Counted from the stretch's first letter, positions 31,530 through 40,611 are shown. The stretch is DNA of 46,007 nt from JBKGYG01 sp046546235 (GCA_046546235.1 JBKGYG010000004.1:1-46007); one strand, 5' to 3'. Numbers and translations: made by a program. Notes: generated by a model from the letters alone, not told the origin.

Positions 31530-34019
31530 TTATTCATATCTTAATTCATTAATGATACTTGACTTTGTTGTTTTTATTGAAGGGATTAGGGAAGAAATTA
31601 ATGATATAGTAATCCCTGATATAAATAAAAACAAAAATTCTCCAAAATTATAGTAATGTGTAAACTCTGGTAATCCCAATGCAAAAAGTAGTTTTGTAAA
31701 AAGTAATTTAGTTAATATAACACCTAATAAAATGGCTGTTATAGATCCAACAATACCGCAAAATAGTGTTTCTAATAAGAAAAGTTTTCTCATCTGTTTT
31801 TTGCTTAGTCCTAGAGACCTAAATACAGCTACGGTTTTCTTTCGGCTCATAAAACTAACCATATAATTATTAAAGATACCTACAATACCAATAATCATAG
31901 CAATAATTGAAAAACTCTTTATTAATATAAACATAGTATCATTAGAAGTTTGGTTTTGCTCTTTAACTTCTTGGATTGACATAAAGTAGGTATAATTAGT
32001 TGGGGAAAGACCTTTGAGTTTCGTTTTAACCTCATCTATTTGTTTATTAAGATGTAAATACAACATAGAAGGGTTAGCTTCTATATCTTCTTTATAAAAA
32101 TCTTCATGTATATAGTAGGGGGTACTATTGTTATATAAAGAATCTACAATAGCTATCACTTTATAGTCTTTATTACCATTCTTTAATTCTATAGTAAGAA
32201 TATCACCAATATTAATATCATTTTTTCTTGCTTGGAACTTGGTAACTATAATTGAACGTTCTGATTCAAATTGTTGTTGTATTTCATCTGTAAAATCATC
32301 AGTAAATTCATTCCAAGTATTCGCACAATAAGTTTTTCCGCTCATTCCTATAAGGCTAGATATTTCAAAGTCTTTATTTGTTATGTTAATGTTATTAGTT
32401 TCATAAGAAGGAATTACTTTTTCAACACCTTCTGTATCTATTACCTTGGATATATAGTCTTCATTCATTTTTTGGCTATACATCATGGCGTCATATGTAG
32501 CGTTATCATAAGCATATATAACTCCTTTAGATATACTTGATGATAAAATGTTTACCATAAAAATAACACCTAAGCCAATACCTAATAAGATTATATTATT
32601 CATCACTCTTTTATCGTGCCTTATATTTGAGATAGCAATATCTGCTTCATTACCAAAAAAAGGTTTAAAAATAAGGACAAGCAAACTAGTTAATAAATAT
32701 GAAATAAGAGGTATCAAAAATGTAGTTCCTATTAAGAATAGCATAAAACCTAATCCATACATTATAAGTCGAAGATCTTTTGGTGCCGTTATAAACAATA
32801 AATAAGTGGCAAATATAAATATAAAACCAGTTATAATTCGCTTAATTGATAAATGTTTTTCATTATTAAGTTTACTAAAAATAATATCTTTTATAGATAA
32901 TTTTGATGTTCTTATAATAGGAATTAAAGAACTGATAAAAGTTAATGCAATAGAAAATACAAAAGCAATTAAATGGTACTTAAGGTGAATATTAGTAATG
33001 GAAGCTGCATTACCACCTGATATTGTTAAAAGCATATTTATTATAATGGTTAATATACCAATACCAAGACAATTACCTATAATTCCTCCTAAAAAACTAT
33101 AAGTAAATCCCTCTATGTATAAGGCTTTTCTCGTGTTGCGATTAGTTGCTCCAATACTTCTTAAAGTGCCAATAAGAGGAAATCTTTCTATAACAATTAC
33201 TTTAAATGAGGAGTAAATTATAAAACAACTAACCAAACAAACAGCCAAAACCATAAAAAGTAAAGGCAATACAATCATGTTTAACATATTGTTTATTGCA
33301 TCTTCATCAAATACTTTCTCAGCAGTTAGATTAGAGTATTCGTTTTCAATAAAATCAATACCTTTATCAATAGAGATGTTTGTTGAAGTTTTAATGTAAT
33401 AACCAGAAACTTTATCTTCAATACCAACTAGATTCTGACCTTCTTCTAAAGGTAGTAAAACATTAATAAACTGATCATTTGTTAAAAAATTAGTTGAGGA
33501 ATCAATTATTGACCATATAGTAAAAGTTTCTGTTTTGCCATTAATCATTATATCAATAGTATCATTAATACTTAATTCTAAATTTTCGGCAGTTTTATTG
33601 TTAATAATTATTTTTTTGCCTGAAAAATTATCATCAGCTTGTTCTGTTAGTTTAGGTTTAAAAATATCAGTAAAAGATTCTAATTGCATACTCCTAAATC
33701 TGATATCTAGAGTTTCTGAGTCTTTAGCAACTAAAGTTCCATAAAGGTTAATATAGCCATAAGAATAATCAAAATAGTTACCATTATTTAAATCCGATTC
33801 AAAAAATTGTTCTTGAGAATTATTATTTGTGGTTACAACTAATTCAATATTACCAGTAGTTTGCTTTAGACTTCTCTCAAAAAAATCAATTGATGTTGTT
33901 GATATAGCAAGGGTTGAATATAACAATGCTGTCGACAATGCAATCGATAAGATGATTAAAAATGTCCGAAATTTCTTCTGCTTGATATTATTTAATGTTA
34001 TCTTTATAATTGTTAACAT
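31530..34019 (-). CDS. FtsX/MacB-type ABC transporter permease with two permease halves
   Basis: The 829-residue permease starts at ATG 34019, behind TAGGAGG; codons upstream (to 34112) are not part of it. The first transmembrane helix near residue 20 (TFLIILSIALSTALLYSTLA) is followed by a long extracytoplasmic domain (about 40-245). Three helices come next (about 250-390), then a middle pair (about 410-500), a second extracytoplasmic domain (about 515-690) and three final helices. This duplicated FtsX layout is typical of large DUF214/YxdM-like permeases that move lipids, peptides or antibiotics. It is paired with the LolD-type ATPase gene 17 bp downstream. Confidence 0.88.
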   Translation of the reverse strand: MLTIIKITLNNIKQKKFRTFLIILSIALSTALLYSTLAISTTSIDFFERSLKQTTGNIELVVTTNNNSQEQFFESDLNNGNYFDYSYGYINLYGTLVAKDSETLDIRFRSMQLESFTDIFKPKLTEQADDNFSGKKIIINNKTAENLELSINDTIDIMINGKTETFTIWSIIDSSTNFLTNDQFINVLLPLEEGQNLVGIEDKVSGYYIKTSTNISIDKGIDFIENEYSNLTAEKVFDEDAINNMLNMIVLPLLFMVLAVCLVSCFIIYSSFKVIVIERFPLIGTLRSIGATNRNTRKALYIEGFTYSFLGGIIGNCLGIGILTIIINMLLTISGGNAASITNIHLKYHLIAFVFSIALTFISSLIPIIRTSKLSIKDIIFSKLNNEKHLSIKRIITGFIFIFATYLLFITAPKDLRLIMYGLGFMLFLIGTTFLIPLISYLLTSLLVLIFKPFFGNEADIAISNIRHDKRVMNNIILLGIGLGVIFMVNILSSSISKGVIYAYDNATYDAMMYSQKMNEDYISKVIDTEGVEKVIPSYETNNINITNKDFEISSLIGMSGKTYCANTWNEFTDDFTDEIQQQFESERSIIVTKFQARKNDINIGDILTIELKNGNKDYKVIAIVDSLYNNSTPYYIHEDFYKEDIEANPSMLYLHLNKQIDEVKTKLKGLSPTNYTYFMSIQEVKEQNQTSNDTMFILIKSFSIIAMIIGIVGIFNNYMVSFMSRKKTVAVFRSLGLSKKQMRKLFLLETLFCGIVGSITAILLGVILTKLLFTKLLFALGLPEFTHYYNFGEFLFLFISGITISLISSLIPSIKTTKSSIINELRYE

Positions 34020-34061
34020 GTTTTTCCTCCTAAAAAATCTTATTAAATAATACAAAATTAT

Positions 34062-34113
34062 ATAGTACAATATTTTTAGCACTTCACAAGAATAGCATAA
34101 CAAGAATGGCATA
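34062..34113 (-). promoter_or_regulatory. Promoter and tandem 14-bp direct repeats for the FtsX/LolD operon
   Basis: On the minus strand TTGTTATGCCATTC and TTGTTATGCTATTC are consecutive 14-bp repeats (34113-34086), followed at once by TTGTGA (34089-34084), a 16-base spacer and TACTAT (34067-34062). Repeats abutting a moderate -35 are typical of an activator site, for instance of a response regulator, but no regulator gene is adjacent. Confidence 0.55.
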
Positions 34114-34269
34114 ACAATAGAATAAATATAATTTTAATTATATTCTAATATTATATATTAATTTCTAATTAAATTTTAATTTAAACTTGTGTACCGCCCG
34201 TATTTGGCAGCACATGGGAAAGTTAATTATTAAAAAAGACTTATTAACAAATAAAAGATTAATCAAACA

Positions 34270-34300
34270 AAAAGCAGTTCAACTAAGTAGAACTGCTTTT
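34270..34300 (-). terminator. Terminator of the ABC-2 exporter operon
   Basis: AAAAGCAGTTC and GAACTGCTTTT form an 11-bp perfect stem with a 9-base loop. The minus-strand tail is T-rich (TTTTTG), so it ends the exporter operon finishing at 34326; the plus strand also carries a T-run. Confidence 0.85.
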
Positions 34301-34325
34301 TTAAATAGTTATTCAATTTATTAGA

Positions 34326-35483
34326 TTAAAGCATATGTCGTTTTTGTTTAATAATAACTAATGCTATGGACAAAAAAGCAATAGCAAATGCTAACTGAAC
34401 TAGCATTCCATAAATAATTGGTTCAAGTGTAGACTGAGTAATACTAGTAAGACCTCCGATCGTATCATTAACCTTTACATACCAGAATATTGGGTTAAAG
34501 ATGCCAATGGTTTTTAATTGATCACTTAAAAGTGCTTGGGGCACAAAAGAACCACCTAAGAAAGATAATCCAATTGAGAAACAGTTTCCTATAGGGTCTA
34601 TAGAATTTTTTGTTGCAAAGGTAGAAATAAAAAAACTTATACTTAAACATAAAATCGTTAATACAAATGAATTAACCGCGAATAAAAGTGAAGTTTGATT
34701 AAAAGGTTCATCATTAAGAACAAATGCCAGCACAACAAATATAAACCAAATAATAAAAGCTATTAATAGATTACTAAAGATAAGTTGAGAATTATAGCGG
34801 TTACTACTTATAGGAGCACATTGATTACGCATTTTAATTTCCTTATTATTAAAGATCAACATAATACGTCCGACCATAGATATAAGCATTGCTATTAATA
34901 TATAAGATAAAAAATTAAAATAAGAATTATGCTCAGAATGATTAGTATCTAGTTTTCCATCTAAAAAAGATACATCTGCCTTCTGTGAAATATCCGTAAG
35001 AACCTTGTTATTGCTCTCTTCAAAAGACATTTCAGGATAAGCAGAGATATAGAGTCTAGCAGTGTTTAAATAGCTATCAATAACTGTTTTTGCATACGCT
35101 GAACTCGGTGAGTCTGGAACGGACATAGTTTTTATTTTTTGTTGATTGGCGGAAGCAAAACGGTTTTGAAATCCTTCAGGAATTGTTACAATAAATTCTG
35201 TCTTTCGGAAAAATAGTGCATCTTTGATACTTTCCTCATCTGTTTTAATTTCTACAGGTTTTGCAATGTTGTTTATAAAGTCTTCTAATCCATTAGCTAG
35301 AGGGGTGTTATCATTATTAATAACAGAAACCTTAATTTTTGAAAGTTCAAAAGCATCGTCTGTCTGAGTGAAACCACTTTTTGAAAAAAAAGACATTAAT
35401 CCTATAAAAATAACAGTATATATTATGAAAACTCCTAAAAATTTTCTAGGTATAATTTTATAAAAAAGTTTAAATGCTTGCAT
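34326..35483 (-). CDS. ABC-2-type transporter permease (downstream copy)
   Basis: The 385-residue membrane protein has a first transmembrane helix near 15-33 (FLGVFIIYTVIFIGLMSFF). A large extracytoplasmic domain follows (about 35-190), then five or six helices to the end, for example YFNFLSYILIAMLISMVGRIM and LLIAFIIWFIFVVLAFVL. That is the ABC2_membrane_3 plan. It overlaps the previous permease gene by 14 bp and is translated from AAGGAGG. With the sister permease and the ATPase it would form a heterodimeric exporter. Lipid, antibiotic or peptide export is plausible; the specific cargo is not readable. Confidence 0.88.
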   Translation of the reverse strand: MQAFKLFYKIIPRKFLGVFIIYTVIFIGLMSFFSKSGFTQTDDAFELSKIKVSVINNDNTPLANGLEDFINNIAKPVEIKTDEESIKDALFFRKTEFIVTIPEGFQNRFASANQQKIKTMSVPDSPSSAYAKTVIDSYLNTARLYISAYPEMSFEESNNKVLTDISQKADVSFLDGKLDTNHSEHNSYFNFLSYILIAMLISMVGRIMLIFNNKEIKMRNQCAPISSNRYNSQLIFSNLLIAFIIWFIFVVLAFVLNDEPFNQTSLLFAVNSFVLTILCLSISFFISTFATKNSIDPIGNCFSIGLSFLGGSFVPQALLSDQLKTIGIFNPIFWYVKVNDTIGGLTSITQSTLEPIIYGMLVQLAFAIAFLSIALVIIKQKRHML

Positions 35484-36585
35484 ATTTTTGCCTCCTTAAA
35501 ACCAAGATGGAAATTGCACAAAAGATTATTCCTAAGCTACTTAATAATAATAAGTTAAAGAAATATCTTTCAAAGGTATCATAATAATATAGTGCATAAA
35601 GGCCATCTGTAATTAGATTAGCAGGATTGATATAGGCTATAATTGGAGCTTTTTCTTGAACGATATATTTAATATCTAAAACCATTAAGCCTGATAAAAA
35701 GCACATAACCATAGTGATATTAGATACTAACATATCTTTTACTTCTGGTTTAAACTTCGTAAGTGAGCCAAACATAGCACCAAACAATGTACCTGTAAAA
35801 CATCCTACTAAACATAATAAATAGATATAAAGAGCCCTATCACCGAAGTCTACTTTCAACACTTGTGTAATATAAGCAATTAAGATAATTGCCGACATAA
35901 ACTGAAAAAGGATAGTAGCAGAGACCATCGACAAAAAGGCTTTTAGTTTATAGGTTGGGGCAACATTAATTCTGGCAGCAAGGCTAGTTTGATTTGCCTG
36001 AATTAATCCGGTGGCATAACACCCTGCAATTGCTGAGAAAAGACAAGTCATAGCTATTAAAGCATAATAGTATACCACAACTGTATTCATAGAGCTGTTT
36101 ATAGGAAGCTCCTCTGTAAAGCTTTCGGTAAAATTAATATCTTCTAAAAACCCTGCTTGGATTAGTTCGGGCTTGCCTTCAACTATATTATAAACAGTAG
36201 CTGAACTCTGAACATAATTATCTAAGAATACTTTTGCAATGGATTGATAAAGACCAGAATCTAATATAACAAGCTCAAGTTCGTCTGTGTTCTTTAAATA
36301 TCCCGTAATTTCTTTGTCGGATAAGAGTTCTTTAGCTTCTTTTTCTGTTATGTAGCTTACATTGAAAAGATTACTTTCTGACACTGCTTCCTCTAGTCCC
36401 TCAGGCATTTCATAATCAGTGGTTATAGCGATATTTACCTTTTCAAAATCTTCGCCAGACATAAGGTTTTCAAATGCAAGATTGAAAAATGTTGCTAAAA
36501 TAAGAGGGAAGAAAAGCAACCAGAATAAGGATATTTTATCTTTAATTAGGGATTTAAAGCTATATTTAAAAATGTGAAATGACAT
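35470..36585 (-). CDS. ABC-2-type transporter permease (upstream copy)
   Basis: The 371-residue membrane protein has the same plan as its neighbour: an N-terminal helix (SLFWLLFFPLILATFFNLAF, about 18-37), an extracytoplasmic domain (about 40-165) and then six helices to the C-terminus (for example YYALIAMTCLFSAIAGCYAT). The start has AAGGAGG upstream. It lies 11 bp after the ATPase gene and overlaps the next permease by 14 bp. The two permeases are distinct sequences, so the transporter is probably a heterodimer. Confidence 0.88.
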   Translation of the reverse strand: MSFHIFKYSFKSLIKDKISLFWLLFFPLILATFFNLAFENLMSGEDFEKVNIAITTDYEMPEGLEEAVSESNLFNVSYITEKEAKELLSDKEITGYLKNTDELELVILDSGLYQSIAKVFLDNYVQSSATVYNIVEGKPELIQAGFLEDINFTESFTEELPINSSMNTVVVYYYALIAMTCLFSAIAGCYATGLIQANQTSLAARINVAPTYKLKAFLSMVSATILFQFMSAIILIAYITQVLKVDFGDRALYIYLLCLVGCFTGTLFGAMFGSLTKFKPEVKDMLVSNITMVMCFLSGLMVLDIKYIVQEKAPIIAYINPANLITDGLYALYYYDTFERYFFNLLLLSSLGIIFCAISILVLRRQKYASI

Positions 36586-36596
36586 AGTATACCTCC

Positions 36597-37529
36597 TTAA
36601 TCTCTTAATTCTTTTCCTGTTATTTCAAGGAATACATCGTTTAGCGTTGGTAACTCAGAATAAATTTTACCATAGCTAATATCATTTTCAGCAATAAAAC
36701 TCATTATATTAACAAGGTTGCTTACACCATTCTTTTGTCTAACAGTTAAAAAATTTTCCCTTAATACAACGTCAATAACATTAGGTAGTTCACGAATTTT
36801 ATCCATATGTTTTTCATTTATATTAAAGGCTTCTACAACAATTTTTTCTCCTAGGGAGATCATTCCTTTGATTTCTTCTTTTGTACCTGATGCAATAACT
36901 TTTCCTTTATCTAAAATAGCAAGTCTTGAGCATAGCTGTTCAATTTCTTCCATATAATGAGAAGTATAAATAATAGTTGCTCCCTGTTCATTTAATCTTT
37001 TAATACCTTCTAAAATGTTATTTCGACTTTGGGGGTCAACGGCAACAGTTGGTTCATCTAAAATAATTAGCTTTGGCTTGTGAGCGATTCCGCAGGCAAT
37101 GTTAAGTCTTCTTAAAAGTCCACCACTTAATTTTTTTGGATAAAACTTAACAAAGTCTTTTAATGCGACAAATTCTATGGCCTCTTCTACAAGTTCTTTT
37201 CTTTTTTTCTTATCAGTGATATAAAGACCACAGAAGTAATCAATGTTTTCATAAACATTAAGTTCATCAAAAACTGCTACATTTTGCATAACGATACCAA
37301 TTTTACGTTTTATGTCATAAGCTGATGGAGACATTTCCTTATCAAAGATTTCAATGGTACCCTTATCAAATTTTAATAAAGAAAGTAGGCAATTTATAGC
37401 TGTAGTTTTACCTGAACCATTTGGTCCAAGAAGACCAAAGATTTCACCTTCTTTTATTTCGACATTTAAATGATCAAGAGCGATTAAATCGCCATATCTT
37501 TTTACTAGATTCTCAATTTTTACTATCAT
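36597..37529 (-). CDS. ABC transporter ATP-binding protein (ABC-2 exporter type)
   Basis: The 310-residue ATPase is of the DrrA/CcmA type. Walker A is LLGPNGSGKTTAINC (about 33-47), the signature is LSGGLLRRLNIACGI (about 134-148) and Walker B is LIILDEPTVAVDPQSR, with the C-terminal accessory domain (about 225-310) usual for ABC-2 exporters. The variant signature SGGLLRR replaces SGGMKRR but keeps Ser-Gly-Gly. It begins the three-gene operon behind AAAGGAATG, and it is divergent from the histidine-kinase gene, which suggests that the two-component pair controls this exporter. Confidence 0.93.
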   Translation of the reverse strand: MIVKIENLVKRYGDLIALDHLNVEIKEGEIFGLLGPNGSGKTTAINCLLSLLKFDKGTIEIFDKEMSPSAYDIKRKIGIVMQNVAVFDELNVYENIDYFCGLYITDKKKRKELVEEAIEFVALKDFVKFYPKKLSGGLLRRLNIACGIAHKPKLIILDEPTVAVDPQSRNNILEGIKRLNEQGATIIYTSHYMEEIEQLCSRLAILDKGKVIASGTKEEIKGMISLGEKIVVEAFNINEKHMDKIRELPNVIDVVLRENFLTVRQKNGVSNLVNIMSFIAENDISYGKIYSELPTLNDVFLEITGKELRD

Positions 37530-37605
37530 ATCATCATTCCTTTCTATAATCTTATTGTATAAAAAATCTTAAATATTAGACAGTGTTATTTGTAATCAGA
37601 TTGAC

Positions 37606-37658
37606 ATGACAATTGTCATATATCATTATCTTGATAATAGTAATTGCTATGATATAAT
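37606..37658 (+). promoter_or_regulatory. Palindromic operator and kinase promoter in the divergent region
   Basis: ATGACAATTGTCAT (37606-37619) is a perfect 14-bp palindrome. TTGATA (37631-37636), a 16-base spacer and a perfect TATAAT (37653-37658) form a strong plus-strand promoter for the kinase gene. A second palindrome, ATTATC-TT-GATAAT (37625-37638), overlaps its -35. These lie between the exporter and the two-component genes and are plausible response-regulator sites. Confidence 0.65.
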
Positions 37659-37744
37659 TAAATAAATATGAAAAGCAAAAATGTAAACTTGCTAGCAAAG
37701 ATTTGGATTTTTGCAAACTAATCTAAATCAAGTGGAGGCATGCC

Positions 37745-38809
37745 ATGGGTAATATACTAAATAAAATAATTATTTTTGTTGGAACACTTGGAACACTATT
37801 GCTTGAAATTACCCCGTATCAAGGGGTAATTGCCATGGTTATAGCTATTTCTATAAGTGCATTATTAGAATATTTTAATAATGATAGATTGGATAAAGTA
37901 TTTTTTATATTTTATTTAATCTTATCAGCAATCTATCCACAGTTTGTATTTTTTCTCCCTTTAATAGGTTATGATTTATTAAAAACAAAAAACCAAGCTT
38001 TAACACTATTGGTTTTTATCCCTTATGTGTTGCATATCAATCAATTCTCTTTAATTACAACTTGGGTATTGATTGTCATCTGTATTATTGTTTATTTATT
38101 AAAAGTACGAGCAATAAATGAAAAAAAACTGCGAGAAGATTATATAAATCAAAGGGATTATTTAACAGAGCTTTCTATTTCTCTTGAAGAGAAAATTAAT
38201 GAGTTAACTATAAAACAAGATATAGAAGTTAATCTTGCTACATTAAATGAAAGAAATAGAATTGCTAGAGAAATACACGATAACGTTGGGCATCTTCTTT
38301 CAAGTTCAATATTACAAATAGGAGCAGTCATGGCTGTAAGTAAGGAAGAGAGCACCGTAAAAAGCCTTGAGGTTGTTAGAGATACATTAAATGAAGGTTT
38401 GAATTCCATAAGAAATAGTGTTCATAACCTACATGACCATTCTATTGACCTTTATGCTGAAATCAATAAAATTGTTAGAAATTTTACCTTTTGTAAAGCA
38501 ACGTTGGATTATGAAATAACTGGGGAGATGCCAGCGAAGGCTAAATACGCTATAATATCTATTATTAAAGAGGCACTATCAAATGTTATGAAGCATTCTA
38601 ACGGTGATTATGTTTCCATAAGTCTATATGAACATCCTAAGCTTTATCAGCTTATTATTTATGATAATGGTAAGAAAAAAATGGATATAGAAAATTCTAA
38701 AGGAATGGGACTCGAGAGTATAAAGCAGCGAGTTGCATCATTAAATGGAATAATTAACATTAATCAATCCAAAGGGTTTAAAATATTTATCTCATTTATG
38801 AAATCGTAA
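37745..38809 (+). CDS. NarL-type sensor histidine kinase
   Basis: The 354-residue kinase has about four membrane helices in its first 120 residues, with very short external loops, the membrane-sensing layout of DesK/LiaS-type kinases. A coiled coil (about 125-165) leads to the HisKA_3 dimerisation motif RNRIAREIHDNVGHLLSSSI, with phospho-acceptor His178. The ATP-binding HATPase domain (about 255-354) has IIKEALSNVMKHSNG (N-box), IYDNGKKKMD and GMGLESIKQRV. It starts at ATG 37745 behind GGAGG. It is co-transcribed with the response regulator 66 bp downstream and divergent from the ABC-2 exporter. Confidence 0.9.
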   Translation: MGNILNKIIIFVGTLGTLLLEITPYQGVIAMVIAISISALLEYFNNDRLDKVFFIFYLILSAIYPQFVFFLPLIGYDLLKTKNQALTLLVFIPYVLHINQFSLITTWVLIVICIIVYLLKVRAINEKKLREDYINQRDYLTELSISLEEKINELTIKQDIEVNLATLNERNRIAREIHDNVGHLLSSSILQIGAVMAVSKEESTVKSLEVVRDTLNEGLNSIRNSVHNLHDHSIDLYAEINKIVRNFTFCKATLDYEITGEMPAKAKYAIISIIKEALSNVMKHSNGDYVSISLYEHPKLYQLIIYDNGKKKMDIENSKGMGLESIKQRVASLNGIININQSKGFKIFISFMKS

Positions 38810-38875
38810 GTTTTTACAAGACATTAAATATGAACTTTTTACATATATTGCTTTAAACTGGAACGGAGGGTTAAG

Positions 38876-39499
38876 ATGAAAATAGTAATCGTAGATGATG
38901 ATATTCTCGTCTCATCATCATTAAAAACAATCATAGAAGCTAATGAAGGCTTTGAAGTGTTAGCAATAGGAAATAGTGGTGAGGATGCCATAAGACTCTA
39001 TAAAGAGTATCAACCTGACATTCTTTTAATGGATATAAGAATGGGTGAAATGAGTGGTCTTGAAGCAGCTGGAGAAATATTAAAGACTTTTACAAAGGCA
39101 AAAATTCTTTTTTTAACCACCTTTGTAGATGATGAGTACATTATTACAGCTCTAAAAATAGGAGCTAAGGGTTACATTCTAAAACAGGATTATAATAGTA
39201 TCATACCAGCACTAAATGCAGTTTGTTCTGGGCAGAATGTTTTTGGAGAGGAGATTATAAATAAGCTTCCCTCAGTTATATCTAATCAAGGAAATAAGGA
39301 ATATAAAGATTATGGGGTCTTAGATAAGGAATTTGAAATTATTACATTGATTTCAAAAGGTCTTTCAAACAAAGAAATTGCAAAAGAATTGTATTTAAGT
39401 GAGGGAACGGTAAGAAATTACATAAGTATTATTCTAGAAAAGCTTCAATTACGAGATCGGACCCAACTTGCTATATTTTACTTTAATAATTTGACTTAG
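38876..39499 (+). CDS. LuxR/NarL-family response regulator
   Basis: This 207-residue regulator has a receiver domain (1-120) with the acidic pocket VDDD (6-9), phospho-acceptor Asp53 in LLMDIRMGEMSG and Lys in GAKGYILKQD. The C-terminal LuxR helix-turn-helix (about 140-205) reads EFEIITLISKGLSNKEIAKELYLSEGTVRNYISIILEKLQLRDR. It is the cognate partner of the NarL-type kinase by position. Likely DNA targets are the palindromes between the kinase gene and the exporter. Two hairpins follow the stop, the second a likely terminator. Confidence 0.92.
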   Translation: MKIVIVDDDILVSSSLKTIIEANEGFEVLAIGNSGEDAIRLYKEYQPDILLMDIRMGEMSGLEAAGEILKTFTKAKILFLTTFVDDEYIITALKIGAKGYILKQDYNSIIPALNAVCSGQNVFGEEIINKLPSVISNQGNKEYKDYGVLDKEFEIITLISKGLSNKEIAKELYLSEGTVRNYISIILEKLQLRDRTQLAIFYFNNLT

Positions 39500-39520
39500 T
39501 TGAAAACTCACACAATGATA

Positions 39521-39584
39521 GGGGCTTTATTATCAAGCCCCTAAACTTATAAAAGTGCTCCCGAAAGCAAGGTCGCACTTTTAT
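39521..39584. terminator. Two hairpins between the response regulator and DUF1284 genes
   Basis: GGGGCTT/AAGCCCC (39521-39541) and ATAAAAGTGC/GCACTTTTAT (39549-39584) are stable stems between convergent genes. The second has a 16-base loop and T-rich flanks on both strands, so it may serve both directions. No clear long U-tract decides. Confidence 0.65.
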
Positions 39585-39620
39585 AGGGTCTTTTGACACT
39601 TCAAATTATACTCTTTACAT

Positions 39621-40007
39621 TTAATATTTCGATATTTTATTAGCACATATCATATTCCAACTACAATCACCACAAACAAAATTAAGTTTATTCTTCTTAA
39701 TAATATTAGTGAAAATCAAATCTTTAAATTCCTTCCAGAGTAGTAGCTGGTCAATTTTTAAATTGCATAATTCCATTATTGTACTGTCATAATGATTAAC
39801 TTTTTCATTCTTTGTACATATATTATTTATATTATGCGGACAAGCAATACAAATACTGTCCACACTTTTTACAAGTTGTACTTGAGAATTTGCATTAAGT
39901 GTCTGAATAATTTTTGCCATGTTATTAATAAATTCCGAGTTATATCCTTTTCCTTCAAAAAAAGTAATGCAAAGTCCATGGTGAGGTCTGATTTTATGGA
40001 TTAACAT
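39621..40007 (-). CDS. DUF1284-family cysteine-rich protein
   Basis: The 128-residue protein begins MLIHKIRPHHGLCITFFEGKGY, the DUF1284 signature (RPHHGLC, FF-GKGY). It contains eight cysteines: Cys13, Cys53-x2-Cys56, Cys64, Cys81, Cys112-x2-Cys115 and Cys121. The pairs suggest bound zinc or an Fe-S cluster. Function is unknown. Its start overlaps the end of bioY by 14 bp, so it is translationally coupled to the biotin transporter gene and shares its BirA-type control; a biotin-related role follows only from that context. Confidence 0.85.
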   Translation of the reverse strand: MLIHKIRPHHGLCITFFEGKGYNSEFINNMAKIIQTLNANSQVQLVKSVDSICIACPHNINNICTKNEKVNHYDSTIMELCNLKIDQLLLWKEFKDLIFTNIIKKNKLNFVCGDCSWNMICANKISKY

Positions 40008-40533
40008 GTGAATTTAGTCTTTTTGTCAAAATAATGGCAAGGAGCATTTTAATCAAATCAGGGATAATGAATGGTATTACGCACAAGCTTAGTGCTTTTG
40101 TTAAACTAATAGGATTTCCAGATTCAATCATATACCATATTGTTCCAAAAATATAGCAAATTAAAAGGCCTAAAAACATTGAAATTATCGATATAGCAAG
40201 CTTGTTTCCAAATAAAGTAGTAATTAACCAATAAATAAGTGCCAAAAACAGAAATCCTATTATATAGCCACCAGTAGGACCAAGTAATACACCTAATCCT
40301 CCTGAGAAGTTAGCAAAAACAGGTATTCCAATACTACCAATAAATATGTATACCAATATAGAGAGAGTGCCTCGTTTACCTCCTAATAACCCAAGTGTTA
40401 TAAAGATAGCAAAAGTCTGAAGAGTAAATGGTACTATAGCTGGTATAGAAATCCATGAACAAATAGTAATTAAAACAGCAAATAATGCAATATAAACCAT
40501 ATCTTTGATTTTATTATTTATTGCTTGTTCCAT
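39994..40533 (-). CDS. bioY: Biotin transporter substrate-binding (S) component
   Basis: The 179-residue membrane protein has five or six helices, the BioY fold of ECF-type vitamin transporters. Landmarks are MVYIALFAVLITICSWISIP at the N-terminus, VPFTLQTFAIFITLGLLGGKRG (about 33-54) and GGLGVLLGPTGGYIIGF (about 78-94), the last being the biotin-site region. I chose the ATG at 40533 behind AAAGGAG; the frame is open further up but lies in the promoter. A BirA operator precedes it. The general energising genes of an ECF transporter are not in this window, so it may share a module encoded elsewhere or act alone. Confidence 0.93.
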   Translation of the reverse strand: MEQAINNKIKDMVYIALFAVLITICSWISIPAIVPFTLQTFAIFITLGLLGGKRGTLSILVYIFIGSIGIPVFANFSGGLGVLLGPTGGYIIGFLFLALIYWLITTLFGNKLAISIISMFLGLLICYIFGTIWYMIESGNPISLTKALSLCVIPFIIPDLIKMLLAIILTKRLNSHVNP

Positions 40534-40558
40534 ATTTAACAACTCCTTTCGATTTACA

Positions 40559-40611
40559 AGTCTACCATTTTTTAAAAACAATGTCAACCTAATATTTAAA
40601 TAAGGTTAACA
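40559..40611 (-). promoter_or_regulatory. bioY promoter with BirA biotin-repressor operator
   Basis: TGTCAACCT (40582-40590), a 12-base spacer and AGGTTAACA (40603-40611) form an inverted repeat of the BirA type (TAACC-N14-GGTTA in the reported Gram-positive consensus). On the minus strand the same bases contain TTGACA (40587-40582), followed by a 17-base spacer and TAGACT (40564-40559). Biotin-loaded BirA would block the -35. This predicts a DNA-binding BirA in the genome. Confidence 0.82.

Larger units (their letters stand above)
34020..34325. other. Gap between the two ABC systems
   Basis: This 306-bp gap contains the FtsX operon promoter with tandem repeats (34062-34113), a short GC-richer patch (34191-34217, GTACCGCCCGTATTTGGCAG) in an AT-rich setting and a terminator (34270-34300). 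I see no gene here. Confidence 0.55.

Noticed and set aside
34191..34217. Short match to the conserved 16S rRNA phrase ACCGCCCGT
   Set aside because: Only about ten bases match; the surrounding sequence has no rRNA structure or conservation.
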